34,949 nt of DNA from DASXZH01 sp036502005 (GCA_036502005.1 DASXZH010000042.1:1-34949); one strand, 5' to 3'. Shown: positions 24,434 to 32,398, counted from the first letter of the stretch. Translations and numbers: made by a program. Notes: a model not told the origin generated them from the sequence alone.

Positions 24434-25074
24434 GGCTTTGGATTCGTCTTCCTTGGACCGGGGTGGTGGGGATGAGTGGTTTCGCCGTAGATCGGCAAGT
24501 CTTCCAGTCCATAAAAATCTTGCAACTCATGGGCGACCTGGTTCATTGAATGGTAGCTGGGGAAGCTGTTTGTGATAGTTACGAGATGGTCGCTAGAGTC
24601 GATAATCGCTAGCCCCCGTGAGGCATTGCGGTTTCCAACAGAGCTTGGCTGCTTCACAAAGAACTGCTTGATACCCAACATATCAAAACTTCTCCGTTTT
24701 GGAAAAATCGGGCCATGCTTGAAAACGAGCTCAGATTTGGTTGCAACTAGCTCAACGCTGTTTAGCCACAATGCAAGCGCTGTCAGATACGATAAGGCTG
24801 AGACTGAAACTAGACCTGGCCATACGTCCAGCGGTCTCGTCATTCTGCCATAGCGGTCAGGTGTGGGCGGCGTGAAAAGCATTAGGATCAAGAAGCTGCC
24901 AAAGAAGACTGCCATCCAACTAAGACCACTCACGCCATATTTCCACCGGAGCACGAGTTGGTTTGGGCTCCTTTCGATCTTAACACGTGGGTCTTTTGGG
25001 AACAGCACGAACACAATTACGGGCACTGCATCCACGGGGCTGCAATCCGTTGACGTCTCCTTACTTCTTATCAC
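24430..25074 (-). CDS. Membrane protein of unknown function (tandem paralogue 1)
   Basis: This protein has up to 214 residues from GTG 25074. Its paralogue begins directly at (M)IKPKDP, so the true start may be a later GTG near LFPKDPRVKIERSP; AAGGAG at about 25057-25062 is not ideally placed for any in-frame start. It shares the layout of the downstream paralogue: two membrane segments (SWMAVFFGSFLILMLFTPP, VSALSYLTALALWLNSVEL) and a C-terminal domain with IKQFFVKQP, HLVTITNSFPSYHSMNQVAHELQDFYGLEDLPIYG. The shared domain resembles small PH-like membrane-associated domains only in general pattern. It is translationally coupled to the second copy. Confidence 0.6.
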   Translation of the reverse strand: MIRSKETSTDCSPVDAVPVIVFVLFPKDPRVKIERSPNQLVLRWKYGVSGLSWMAVFFGSFLILMLFTPPTPDRYGRMTRPLDVWPGLVSVSALSYLTALALWLNSVELVATKSELVFKHGPIFPKRRSFDMLGIKQFFVKQPSSVGNRNASRGLAIIDSSDHLVTITNSFPSYHSMNQVAHELQDFYGLEDLPIYGETTHPHHPGPRKTNPKP

Positions 25075-25099
25075 TTTTCACATATCACTTATCACCCTT
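25064..25099. repeat. Short tandem-like TATCACTT words upstream of the divergent genes
   Basis: The words CTTATCACTT, CATATCACTT and ATCACCC succeed each other in the gap between the leftward membrane-protein pair and the rightward DinB gene. They are low-complexity and may be a dispersed intergenic repeat or binding sites. The GTG start at 25074 lies within them. Confidence 0.3.
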
Positions 25100-25166
25100 T
25101 TAACAAAACCGGGCACTCTTTGTCTACTAAAAGTGATAGAATCCAAGATTGGAGGAATTGAAGATA

Positions 25167-25658
25167 ATGAATACAACACTTCAGGGCATTGATGCCCGTG
25201 GATATCTACAGGGTTGGTTGAAGAATCTTGTCAATATGTATACATCGGACGTGAACGCAATCCCGGAGGACAAATGGAATGTTGGGATGGGCGGCTGCAC
25301 ACGGCCTGCTTCTGAACTCACCGCCGACGCGCTATCGTTCGTGGCATGGACCACGCGGGTCCTGAATGGCGAAGCTCCCCGAGCAGAGGGTGAGGCCATG
25401 AAAGAACTAACTGCGGCTTGCGCAACAAAGGAAGGCGCGGTTACAACAGTGCAAGGTACGGCTGATGCATTTGCTGCTGCGCTTGCGGCCGCTAGCGAAG
25501 AGTCTTTGGCTAAGCCCGTTATGACCCCGTTCGGAATGGAAATGCCGCTGTTCTTGGTCTGCCAGATCGCCGTGAACCACGTTTGGTATCACGACGGGCA
25601 GTTGAACTACATTCACTGCTTGCTGGGTGACGGCGAAATGCATTGGATGAGCGAGTAA
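25167..25658 (+). CDS. DinB-like four-helix protein
   Basis: ATG 25167 is preceded by GGAGGAA twelve bases upstream, which decides against TTG 25149. The 163-residue protein has the general pattern of the DinB/YfiT four-helix bundle: GYLQGWLKNLVNMYTSDVNAIPEDKWNVG at the start, and CQIAVNHVWYHDGQLNYIHCL near the end with the H-x-x-x-H pair expected for metal binding. The third histidine usually found in helix 2 is not evident (LSFVAWTTRVL), so metal binding may be altered. DinB-type proteins include thiol-dependent transferases and many unknowns. It stands alone. Confidence 0.75.
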   Translation: MNTTLQGIDARGYLQGWLKNLVNMYTSDVNAIPEDKWNVGMGGCTRPASELTADALSFVAWTTRVLNGEAPRAEGEAMKELTAACATKEGAVTTVQGTADAFAAALAAASEESLAKPVMTPFGMEMPLFLVCQIAVNHVWYHDGQLNYIHCLLGDGEMHWMSE

Positions 25659-25942
25659 GAGCCCTCTAATTATCAGCAATTGCCGAGTCGCCTCAATCTT
25701 CCTGCGAAGCGACTTGTAGCAAGGCGTTTCAAGGATGGCCTAGGTGAACCACCACTCCCTGCTTCGCACGGGCAACCAGCTGACGGCCATCAAAGCTTGT
25801 CACCTTGTTGCCTCTTTGATGCGACCGTGATCATACTTTGCCCGAGCAAAGATGATGACCGGCCCATGACATGTCGTGCACTACGAAAATCAGCCTTATA
25901 CTAGTTTTTAAATGGTTGTTAATTTGAGTATTCTTGCTTTAG
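25659..25942. other. Non-coding gap before the NACHT gene
   Basis: I see no gene in these 284 bases. Base composition drops from GC-rich (to about 25870) to AT-rich in the last 50 bases, where the NACHT promoter must lie (TATACT at about 25897, TATTCT at about 25930). A clear -35/-10 pair cannot be chosen. Confidence 0.4.
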
Positions 25943-28270
25943 ATGCCGATCAAAAATCTGTTCTCAAAACCCAAAAGGGTTCTATTTAAGCCGATAACTA
26001 TCGATGCAGGTAAGTTTTTCCGAGCATCATTAAAAGTCGCAGTTCACACTGCTACGGGAAAATGGCAGGACGCGGCCATCGATTTTGGTGAGTTGATTGG
26101 TGCCACAGGACTAGAAACAAAACCTGAAGAGCTGGCATGGATTCTTGTTCAAAAGGCCCTACTTGCATCTTTCCTTGAGATAGCTATTGAAAGCGAGGTT
26201 GCAGATGTGATGTCTCGACCTGACTTGGATCAGGTGTGGAATAAAGCGTTTCCGGACGATTTAGTAATTGACAGTCAGTTGTTTGACTCGCCAGGAAAGC
26301 TGAAAATAGTTGAGATCGCTGCAGAGTTTTTGAAAGAATGGCTCCTTTTGAAGGGGCTGAACAGCGCTCGCGCGACCACAGTTCAGGCCAGATACGCTAG
26401 CTATTTCCTGTATGCGCTTCAATCCGAATATGTTAAAAACGCAGATCGGTATGCACCCGTGACTGCGCTGTTAATCCAGAATCCGCTGGCCGCAGCAGTC
26501 AAGCGCGACCAAGAATGGTCGCATTATGCATCGTGGTTAGCTAAGCAGGTTGGAGGGAGCATGCTCAATGAAACTTTTAGCTTATTACAAGTGTATGTCC
26601 CGTTAAGGTCGTATTACGAAACCTACGTTGCTTCGGACGAACACACTGGAAATCGGTCGCTGAAAAGGCGCGTAGTGGATTTACAGAGGGAAATTGACAG
26701 CTGGCTGACATCCTCAATCGCAGGGGATTTCTTTCGTGTGATTAGCGGCGGACCGGGGAGCGGCAAGTCGTCTTTCTGCAAAATGTACGCCGCCCATGTG
26801 GCAACGACAATCCCGGGCTATAACGTCATACTTGTGCCGCTTCACCTGTTCGATGTGGGTTTAGACATTGAAGGTGGATTGATACAGTTTCTGCGGTCTA
26901 GCGGAATGCTCAGCTTTAACCCATTAGAGACAATAGAGAAGCCTCTACTTCTTATTTTCGACGGGCTTGATGAACTAAGCATGCAGGGTAAGGCTGGCTT
27001 CGAGGTCGTGCAGAGCTTCGTTAGGCAACTTGACACAGTCCTGTCAAGAACTAATATTAAATCCATAAGAGCAAAGGCTATTCTGAGCGGAAGGAAGTTA
27101 GCGATCCAATCGCAGGCTCCGGAATTTATGACGCCGCGGCAAGTACAGCACTTGCTACCTTTTCTATTAACGGGAAGGGAGCTTGAAGATCACCAACTGT
27201 TCGAGGGCATGACGAGCTTGGGGCTCGATGATCAGCGACACGAATGGTGGCAAAAGTACGGCATTGCTGTGGGGGTCGACTATAGAGGAGTTCCAGATTC
27301 CGTCAATAGGCAGGAACTGAGAGAAATAACTTCAGAACCTTTGCTTTGCTATCTCCTAGCTCTAAGCTATGAAAGAGGGGAAATTAGGTTCGATCAAAGG
27401 GGCAAATTTAACCTGAATAGTATTTACGGTGATCTTTTGAGCGCGGTGTACGCTAGATCCTACGCGGGGAAGCCTCACCCGGGAGTCCGCGATATATCAG
27501 AAACGGATTTCATTCGCATACTGGAAGAAATTGGCTTGTCGTCTTGGCATGGGCAGGGACGAACCACAAGCGTGTCCGAGATTGAAGCACATTGTACTGA
27601 GAGTAGTCTCTCGGAGTTGCTTGAGAAATTTCAAGACGGCGCAAAGGGAGGCGTGGCAAGAATGCTTATGGCTTTCTATTTTCGGCAAGGGGGTAATAGA
27701 AAGGACGGGGAGCCTTCTTTTGAGTTTACGCACAAAAGTTTCGGAGAATACTTAACTGCTCGAAGAATTATAAGGCTGCTAAGGCGCGTTGTAGATCAGA
27801 CTCAAAGAAGAGCGGAAGACCATGATGACGGAATAGATGATCGAACTGCCCTAAACGACATAACTGAAATATGTGGTCCCATGACAATTGATACCTACAT
27901 ATTTGCGTTCATAGTTAACGAGATCGGCCTAATGCCTCTTCCAAAGGTCCGCGATTGGCAGGCGACATTGGCTCGGCTTGTTGGAGTAACCCTCCGCGAG
28001 CAATTGCCTCTTGAACGCCAGGTGCCAAGACTTTCCTTTCAGAAGGAACTTAAGTATCATCGCAACACAATGGAAGCTCTTCTTGCGCTATCTAACGCAA
28101 CAGGAAGGGTCACCGGCGATCTCACGAATGTTCCTTGGCCGGAAGAAAACTCTGCATGTCAGCTATTACAACTGTTATGCGCAACAAGTATTACCAAAGA
28201 ATCCCATTTGTCTTGGAGTGCCTTGGCTACCTTAATATCTCCAAGTCGACGCTCAAAGGCCTCGATTTAA
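25943..28270 (+). CDS. NACHT-domain STAND NTPase, probable anti-phage defence protein
   Basis: This 775-residue protein has a helical N-terminal region of about 230 residues without a motif I recognise, possibly the effector or adaptor part. A NACHT-type NTPase follows: Walker A GGPGSGKSS (269-277), Walker B LLLIFDGLDEL (335-345) with the NACHT-style acidic pair, and sensor-like AILSGRK (379-385). The helical region contains SEPLLCYLLAL and FEFTHKSFGEYLTARRI (winged-helix-type end of NACHT modules). STAND NTPases of this form oligomerise on sensing a trigger, and many bacterial ones defend against phages. The next frame (28135-28785) carries the pentapeptide-repeat tail expected as a sensor, so the frame seems to break near 28190. 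Base use is more AT-rich than its neighbours, which fits transfer. Confidence 0.85.
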   Translation: MPIKNLFSKPKRVLFKPITIDAGKFFRASLKVAVHTATGKWQDAAIDFGELIGATGLETKPEELAWILVQKALLASFLEIAIESEVADVMSRPDLDQVWNKAFPDDLVIDSQLFDSPGKLKIVEIAAEFLKEWLLLKGLNSARATTVQARYASYFLYALQSEYVKNADRYAPVTALLIQNPLAAAVKRDQEWSHYASWLAKQVGGSMLNETFSLLQVYVPLRSYYETYVASDEHTGNRSLKRRVVDLQREIDSWLTSSIAGDFFRVISGGPGSGKSSFCKMYAAHVATTIPGYNVILVPLHLFDVGLDIEGGLIQFLRSSGMLSFNPLETIEKPLLLIFDGLDELSMQGKAGFEVVQSFVRQLDTVLSRTNIKSIRAKAILSGRKLAIQSQAPEFMTPRQVQHLLPFLLTGRELEDHQLFEGMTSLGLDDQRHEWWQKYGIAVGVDYRGVPDSVNRQELREITSEPLLCYLLALSYERGEIRFDQRGKFNLNSIYGDLLSAVYARSYAGKPHPGVRDISETDFIRILEEIGLSSWHGQGRTTSVSEIEAHCTESSLSELLEKFQDGAKGGVARMLMAFYFRQGGNRKDGEPSFEFTHKSFGEYLTARRIIRLLRRVVDQTQRRAEDHDDGIDDRTALNDITEICGPMTIDTYIFAFIVNEIGLMPLPKVRDWQATLARLVGVTLREQLPLERQVPRLSFQKELKYHRNTMEALLALSNATGRVTGDLTNVPWPEENSACQLLQLLCATSITKESHLSWSALATLISPSRRSKASI

Positions 28271-28785
28271 GTGATGCAAATTTGGCGCACTCGTCATTCT
28301 TTGCCAGCAACTTGCATCTTGTCCTCCTCACCAGAGCCAGGTTAAATCACACTGATTTTAGCGATTCCATTCTACAAAACGTTGATTTCACTTCGACAGT
28401 GGTTACCAAAGCCAAATTCTCTCGATCAAGCGTGACGGCGTCGTCATTTAAGAGTATTTCGGCGCGGCGGTGTACCTTTGAGCAAAGTCAGATGACCGAT
28501 TGCGATATGTCTGACGCATTTCTAAGTGGCACGAATTTCAGCCGTTGGTCGTTCTCGTCCGGAAAATTGAATAGAACGGGGCTCTTTAGATGCTTGCTAC
28601 GCTCCTCAAACATAAACTCTGATTGTCGGCAGCTTAGGGCCGACTCGTGCAATTTCGCCCTTTCGAGTTTCGGTCGAAGTGACTTAAGGGGAGCCTCATT
28701 AAATGAGGTTGTCCTTGGCGGCGCTGACCTTAAAGAAGTGGTAAGTGATGGCACCACTCACATTAAAATCAGACCGCCGAGATAA
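28135..28785 (+). CDS. Pentapeptide-repeat protein, probable C-terminal part of the NACHT protein in another frame
   Basis: The frame is open from 28096 and overlaps the end of the NACHT gene by up to 175 bases in the -1 frame. It contains about 15 pentapeptide-type repeats (A(D/N)LxxA/S pattern: LKGLDLSDANLAHSSF, ARLNHTDFSDSILQNVDF, SDLRGASLNEVVLGGADL), which fold as a right-handed beta-helix. The segment RIPFVLECLGYLNIS just before the repeats looks like the natural link from the last NACHT helices. In related STAND proteins the repeats are part of the same chain. It may be a separately started subunit (ATG 28156 or 28177, TTG 28135), a product of -1 frameshifting, or the result of a mutation. 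It ends 11 bases before the convergent dnaN gene. Confidence 0.7.
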   Translation: MAGRKLCMSAITTVMRNKYYQRIPFVLECLGYLNISKSTLKGLDLSDANLAHSSFFASNLHLVLLTRARLNHTDFSDSILQNVDFTSTVVTKAKFSRSSVTASSFKSISARRCTFEQSQMTDCDMSDAFLSGTNFSRWSFSSGKLNRTGLFRCLLRSSNINSDCRQLRADSCNFALSSFGRSDLRGASLNEVVLGGADLKEVVSDGTTHIKIRPPR

Positions 28786-28796
28786 GGGACATCACC

Positions 28797-29909
28797 TCAA
28801 TACAATGCCATAGGCATGATCACGCAGAAGTAACTCTGCCCGTCATTCGCCGGCTTAAAGATAGCCGGGCGGGAGTGCTCGGTCATTTCGATCCGAACGC
28901 CTTCATCTTCGATGGCAGCAAGAGCCTGTTCAACAAACCGGCCGTTGAAAGCGATCTCGATTTCGCCATTATTGGCAATCATCGGAACCTCTTCCTTAGC
29001 TTCGCCCTTTTCTTCGCTGCGCGCCGTCAGCAGAAGCTGATCGGTGGCGCCGCTAAAGCGAACGCGATAGGCGTTGTCTTTAGCCAAGATCAAAGCACGT
29101 TTGATCTTCTCAGCGAGTTGGTCGGTTTCTACACTCCAAGAGCGGGTGCTCTCGGTGGGGACGACGCGCTCCCAGTTGGGATAAGCGCCGGCGAGGAGTT
29201 GGGTTACAACCTTTGCTCCGTTCGCCTCGACCCCCAGTCGGCCTGCGCCAAAGCGCAGGGTCACGTTATCGGTATCGCTTAAGGGAAGGCCCTTAATGGA
29301 TTTCAGTGCCCGTTCGGGCACGACCGCCGCGATCTCCGATCCGATGCCCGGTTGATCCAGCTTGCGAACGGCAAGCCGGTGGGTATCGGTGGCGACTAAT
29401 GTTAAAGTTTGGCCATCATAGTTGAACATAACCCCGGTAAGAATGGGCCTGTGCGTATCGGTCGAAACCGCGTAGATTACGGAATCGATCGCTTCTCGCA
29501 ATGTGCCCATCGGTAGCGTGAGTTCACCTTCGCCGCCAAAATCTGGCGGCTCAGGAAAGTCTGCAGCATCAAGGGTGAGCATTCGGTATTCCGAATGCCC
29601 TTGTTGCAGCAGCATGCCTTGGTTTTCGGAGACTTCTAGGTGAAGATCTCCGTCCGGCATGGAGGTGACTAGCTGGTTGAGGAGTTGGGCCTGCACGCAA
29701 ACTGCGCCTTTTTCTTCTACCATGCAGGCGAGATCGCGCTCTACCCACATTTCTCCGTCGCATCCAAGTACGCGTAAGTTTGCTCCATCTGAGTAGAGCT
29801 TCAAGTTTTGGAGAATATTAATGGGGGAGCGTCCGCCTGCCGCGGCATTTGCCATGCTTACGGCTTCAAAGAACTCCTTTCGTGGACAATCGAGCTTCAA
29901 GGCAGTCAC
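28797..29909 (-). CDS. dnaN: DNA polymerase III sliding clamp, beta subunit
   Basis: The 370-residue protein has the length and pattern of bacterial beta clamps. Three successive domains are seen: an N-terminal part (RKEFFEAVSMANAAAGGRSPINILQNLKL), a central one containing VIYAVSTDTHRPILTGVMFNYDGQTLTLVATDTHRLAVRKL (the classic DnaN signature), and a C-terminal one ending AIFKPANDGQSYFCVIMPM. The ring-shaped dimer tethers polymerase III to DNA. The start is GTG 29909, 7 bases after the stop of the small gene upstream. It is the third gene of an ECF sigma/anti-sigma operon rather than next to dnaA, which is unusual. It could be the only clamp or a second copy; this cannot be judged from one window. 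Confidence 0.95.
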   Translation of the reverse strand: MTALKLDCPRKEFFEAVSMANAAAGGRSPINILQNLKLYSDGANLRVLGCDGEMWVERDLACMVEEKGAVCVQAQLLNQLVTSMPDGDLHLEVSENQGMLLQQGHSEYRMLTLDAADFPEPPDFGGEGELTLPMGTLREAIDSVIYAVSTDTHRPILTGVMFNYDGQTLTLVATDTHRLAVRKLDQPGIGSEIAAVVPERALKSIKGLPLSDTDNVTLRFGAGRLGVEANGAKVVTQLLAGAYPNWERVVPTESTRSWSVETDQLAEKIKRALILAKDNAYRVRFSGATDQLLLTARSEEKGEAKEEVPMIANNGEIEIAFNGRFVEQALAAIEDEGVRIEMTEHSRPAIFKPANDGQSYFCVIMPMALY

Positions 29910-29916
29910 CTACTTT

Positions 29917-30201
29917 TCAGGTATTGATGGGTAGCTGAAACTGAAGGTGTGCTGGGTCTGGGCTCTTGGTCTGGAGTTCCACCCCTCGCGCATACAGTTT
30001 CATCAGGATGCGTTGGTAGGACTCTTCCGTGAAGGTCGGATCCGGAGCGTTCTGAATTATGTCGACCGTTTTCTTAAGGGTTGACATTTCATAAGCTAGG
30101 TCTGAATCTCGAAAAGCTTTCGATTCCAGTTCCTGTTCAAGCTCTTCCGTGAGCTCTCCGCCGGCATATAAGTCGACTAGTTTGTTGTATAAGTCGTTCA
30201 T
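29917..30201 (-). CDS. Probable anti-sigma factor (short, soluble)
   Basis: This 94-residue protein overlaps the sigma factor stop in ATGA. The N-terminal helix pattern LYNKLVDLYAGGELTEELEQELESKAFRDSDLAYEMSTLKKTVDII resembles the anti-sigma zinc-finger-like domain (ASD) that precedes 'ELxxxEAxxVExHLxxC'-type sequences, but the Cys and His ligands are absent. No membrane helix follows, so it would be a cytoplasmic version. Its operon position directly after an ECF sigma factor is the main reason for the call. Confidence 0.6.
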   Translation of the reverse strand: MNDLYNKLVDLYAGGELTEELEQELESKAFRDSDLAYEMSTLKKTVDIIQNAPDPTFTEESYQRILMKLYARGVELQTKSPDPAHLQFQLPINT

Positions 30202-30761
30202 CGCGTTTTCTCCAATGTTCCGCAGAGTTTGTCGCGGAGGGCACGGCGGCCACGGTAAAGCCTAGACTTCAACGCGGGCACGCTTATTTTCAGCACCTCA
30301 GCGGCTTCGCGAGCCGGCATGTCTTCTAAATCACAAAGAACTAACGGCTCCCTATATTCTGTCGGTAGATCAGCGAGCGCTTGTTGCACAGTAATTCTAA
30401 GTGCAGTGCGATCTTCCGATCCACTATATTGAGCATCCGGGGGCAATTCAATGAGTTTGTGTTGCCTCAGACGATCAATGCACAAATTTCTTGCGATGCG
30501 AAATAACCACGTTCGGAAGGCGCCATCGGCACGAAGTTCCGCAGAGCGACGCAGCACGCGAAGAAATGTCTCCGCGGTAGCGTCTTCGGCGTCCGACCGA
30601 TTGCCGAGCATTCGGTAGGTGTATCGGAAAATCCTTTCTCCGTACATTTCGTACAAACCACCCAACGCAGAGGGATCCCCCTGCGCGAGGGCTGTAAGCC
30701 AGCGCTTTTCCGCCAGTGAGTCTCGAATCGATTCATTTGGCATAAGAATGGACGGGTGCAT
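30198..30761 (-). CDS. ECF-type RNA polymerase sigma factor (sigma-70 family)
   Basis: This 187-residue protein has region 2 at about 20-95 (GDPSALGGLYEMYGERIFRYTYRMLGNRSDAEDATAETFLRVLRR, then FRTWLFRIARNLCIDRLRQHK). Region 4 lies at about 128-180 (ALADLPTEYREPLVLCDLEDMPAREAAEVLKISVPALKSRLYRGRRALRDKL). It has the compact two-domain form of ECF factors and directs RNA polymerase to a specific promoter set. ATG 30743 is an alternative start. It heads an operon with a probable anti-sigma factor and dnaN. A GCGCAT-ACG-ATGCGC palindrome lies directly upstream. Confidence 0.93.
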   Translation of the reverse strand: MHPSILMPNESIRDSLAEKRWLTALAQGDPSALGGLYEMYGERIFRYTYRMLGNRSDAEDATAETFLRVLRRSAELRADGAFRTWLFRIARNLCIDRLRQHKLIELPPDAQYSGSEDRTALRITVQQALADLPTEYREPLVLCDLEDMPAREAAEVLKISVPALKSRLYRGRRALRDKLCGTLEKTR

Positions 30762-30763
30762 CG

Positions 30764-30778
30764 GCGCATACGATGCGC
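30764..30778. promoter_or_regulatory. Palindrome just upstream of the ECF sigma gene
   Basis: GCGCATACGATGCGC has 6-base arms and a 3-base centre, two bases upstream of ATG 30761. It could be an operator or a hairpin hiding the translation start. Confidence 0.4.
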
Positions 30779-30844
30779 GAAGGATTATTTTAGCTTAAAC
30801 GATTGGTGTTTGGCTGGGAAATCGGGGCGGTTTTTTGCCAAGTT

Positions 30845-30860
30845 TTCCCCAATTGGGGAA
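30845..30860. repeat. Perfect 16-bp palindrome upstream of the sigma operon
   Basis: TTCCCCAATTGGGGAA is a perfect inverted repeat about 85 bases upstream of the ECF start, between the sigma operon and the RAYT repeat block. Next to it are low-complexity words GTGACGGGTGATGCGTGACG (30865-30884). A role as operator or cruciform is possible. Confidence 0.35.
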
Positions 30861-30979
30861 GTGGGTGACGGGTGATGCGTGACGCCGGACGGGTTAGGGA
30901 AAGGTATGAGCAGGCAAAGTTGAACATAACCCTGGTCGCGCAAAAAAGGTTAATATGCGGGCGAAGGCTGGATCGATGA

Positions 30980-31132
30980 GACGAACGTTGCGTTTGGGAT
31001 TGAATCGCGGCCCTTTGGACCTTCCGGAAGTTTCGCGTCACGCCACCAGCCCTCGTCTCATCAGCCCACACTTCGTTTCGGCTGATGAGCCAGCAGCTTC
31101 GCTGAGGGATTTTGGACCTTCGGCCCGCCGGA
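30980..31132 (+). repeat. RAYT-associated structured repeat, unit A
   Basis: The unit opens with a remnant of the transposase gene 3' end (GACGAACG...TTTGGGATTGAAT), then GG(C)CCTTTGGACCTTCCGGA. The conserved CCAGCCCTCGTCTC follows, then an apical stem CTCATCAGCC (31057-31066) / GGCTGATGAG (31080-31089), GAGCCAGCA-GCTTCGCTGAGG, and the closing TTTGGACCTTCGGCCC. The flanks match units B, C and D; the stem sequence does not, but it pairs with itself. Confidence 0.8.
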
Positions 31133-31180
31133 TTCGCGTGCTTCCCCTATCCTTACTTCTTTCTCAAAAGCCTGGGCCCC

Positions 31181-31440
31181 CGCGTATTAATCTTCTTCCG
31201 CGTGGCTCCAGCAGGCTTGGCTGAGAGATATTGGTCCTTCGGCCTTTCGGATTCGCGTGGGTTCTCGAAACGTAAGAGTCAACAGCTCACCGGATTTTCT
31301 GTGTTGCACAGCGAATGCCTTACCGCATGCCGGATTTTAGTGGGGCCGTTTTCATAGCTTAGGATCCAAGTGTCCAGACCCTCAGCGCAGCACGTGGGGC
31401 GAATCGTTTAGCGCAGCACCCGGAAATAGTTCTATCCCTG
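31181..31440 (+). repeat. RAYT-associated long direct repeat, left copy
   Basis: The stretch from CGCGTATTAATCTTCTTCCGC through CGAAACGTAAGAGTCAACAG, CGGATTTTAGTGG, CCAAGTGTCC and CGCAGCACC-type words is repeated in the same order and orientation at 32399-32672. The copies have diverged by substitutions and small gaps. It encodes nothing credible. Confidence 0.65.
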
Positions 31441-31465
31441 GGCTGAAGGTCCATTCCCGCATCGT

Positions 31466-31614
31466 AACCTACTGGAGCGGCGTGCAAAGTTAATACGCGG
31501 GCGCGCCTAGTTTTGAGGATGGGTCGACAGGGCGAGACGGAGCCGCGAAAGTCGGCATTTCTTCAAGCCGAAGCCCCACCAACTCCGATTCCGGAGTCTA
31601 GGAGACGCTAGTCG
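31466..31614. repeat. Extra segment in the left RAYT array, partial third unit
   Basis: This segment is absent from the right array. It contains AAGTTAATACGCGGGCGCGCC (31487-31507), matching AAGGTTAATATGCGGGCGAAGG at 30946-30967, the entry to unit A, so it looks like the start of another degenerate copy. An ACTCCGATTCCGGAGT hairpin lies at 31582-31597. Confidence 0.45.
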
Positions 31615-31737
31615 TTTCCGTCGGGCCGAAGGTCCAAAATCGCTTAGCGAAGCCTGCTGGCTCGCGCGACGCCATCGCGCGAGACGAGGGCTGGTAAGGG
31701 ATCGCCCAAAACCTCTGGAAGGTCCGAAGGACCGAGA
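31613..31737 (-). repeat. RAYT-associated structured repeat, unit B (inverted)
   Basis: This is the reverse complement of the unit A/C pattern: CGGGCCGAAGGTCC, then TTAGCGAAGCCTGCTGGCTC, the apical stem CTCGCGCGA (31661-31669) / TCGCGCGAG (31675-31683), AGACGAGGGCTGG, AAAACCTCTGGAAGGTCCGAAGGACC. It ends about 25 bases before the transposase -10 box. Confidence 0.8.
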
Positions 31738-31761
31738 TTCATTCGCCTGAACAACGAGATA

Positions 31762-31767
31762 TATAAT
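31762..31767 (+). promoter_or_regulatory. -10 box (TATAAT) of the RAYT gene, leaderless
   Basis: A perfect TATAAT ends five bases before ATG 31773, and the gap (TCCCC) has no ribosome-binding site. Transcription should begin at or within a base or two of the start codon, so the message is probably leaderless. No convincing -35 is visible. Confidence 0.7.
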
Positions 31768-31772
31768 TCCCC

Positions 31773-32225
31773 ATGCCTCAATCTCTCTCTCGCGTTCTCA
31801 TTCATATGGCCTTTAGCACGAAGGATCGCGCTCCTTTCCTCAATGAGTCCATCAGGAAAGAACTCTTTCCCTATTTTATTGGTGTGCTGCAAAATCATAA
31901 CTGCCAGCCAATTCAGATCGGGGGCGTGGAAGACCACGTTCATTTACTTTTTGCCCTTAGCCGCACACTGACCATCGCCCAATCGGTGGAACACCTCAAG
32001 TCCGGCTCTTCAAAGTGGATTAAGGGTAAATGGGCTGATTCCGCGACCTTCGCCTGGCAACAAGGCTACGGCAGTTTTTCGGTTGGACCACGGGATATTG
32101 ATGGCGTTATCGCGTATATCCAGGGTCAGGCTGAGCATCATCGAAAGTTTACATTTAAAGAGGAGTTTAGGGAGATGTTGAGTGAAAATCGGATGGAATG
32201 GGACGAGCGCAACGTTTGGGATTGA
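31773..32225 (+). CDS. REP-associated tyrosine transposase (RAYT), IS200/IS605 Y1 family
   Basis: This single-domain Y1 HUH nuclease of 150 residues is of the usual length for the family. The metal-binding HUH pair is His55-Val-His57 in GGVEDHVHLLF. The likely catalytic tyrosine is Tyr115 in GVIAYIQGQAEHHRKFTFKEEF, with the typical WQQGYGSFSV upstream. RAYTs act on single-stranded DNA at palindromic REP sequences and are single-copy, host-tamed relatives of IS200 transposases. It is flanked on both sides by inverted copies of structured repeats that are its probable substrates. The last codons overlap the start of repeat unit C. It has no tnpB partner. All catalytic residues are present, so it may be active. 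Confidence 0.92.
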   Translation: MPQSLSRVLIHMAFSTKDRAPFLNESIRKELFPYFIGVLQNHNCQPIQIGGVEDHVHLLFALSRTLTIAQSVEHLKSGSSKWIKGKWADSATFAWQQGYGSFSVGPRDIDGVIAYIQGQAEHHRKFTFKEEFREMLSENRMEWDERNVWD

Positions 32226-32347
32226 ATCCCGGTCCTTTGGACCTTCCGGAGGTTTTGGGGTGGTTCTTTACCAGCCCTCGTCTCCCACGAAGACGTCGTG
32301 CGAGCCAGCAGGCTTCGCTAAGGAATCATGGACCTTCGGCCCGACGG
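32218..32347 (+). repeat. RAYT-associated structured repeat, unit C
   Basis: This unit begins on the transposase stop codon. GGTCCTTTGGACC (self-pairing) is followed by TTCCGGAGGTTTTGGGG and CCAGCCCTCGTCTC. The apical stem is CTC-c-CACGA (32282-32290) / TCGTG-c-GAG (32296-32304), and then GAGCCAGCAGGCTTCGCTAAGG and TGGACCTTCGGCCCGACGG follow. Confidence 0.8.
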
Positions 32348-32398
32348 AAGCGGCTTTCTGCACATACCTTCCTTAGAAATGTTATTCTCAAAAACGGG

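Noticed and set aside
28797..29909. Replication origin next to dnaN
   Set aside because: No dnaA, no cluster of DnaA boxes and no AT-rich unwinding region; the neighbours are sigma and anti-sigma genes.
30955..31357. Plus-strand frames of 80-90 residues in the left RAYT array
   Set aside because: They run through repeat units A and the long repeat and give low-complexity peptides that differ between copies.
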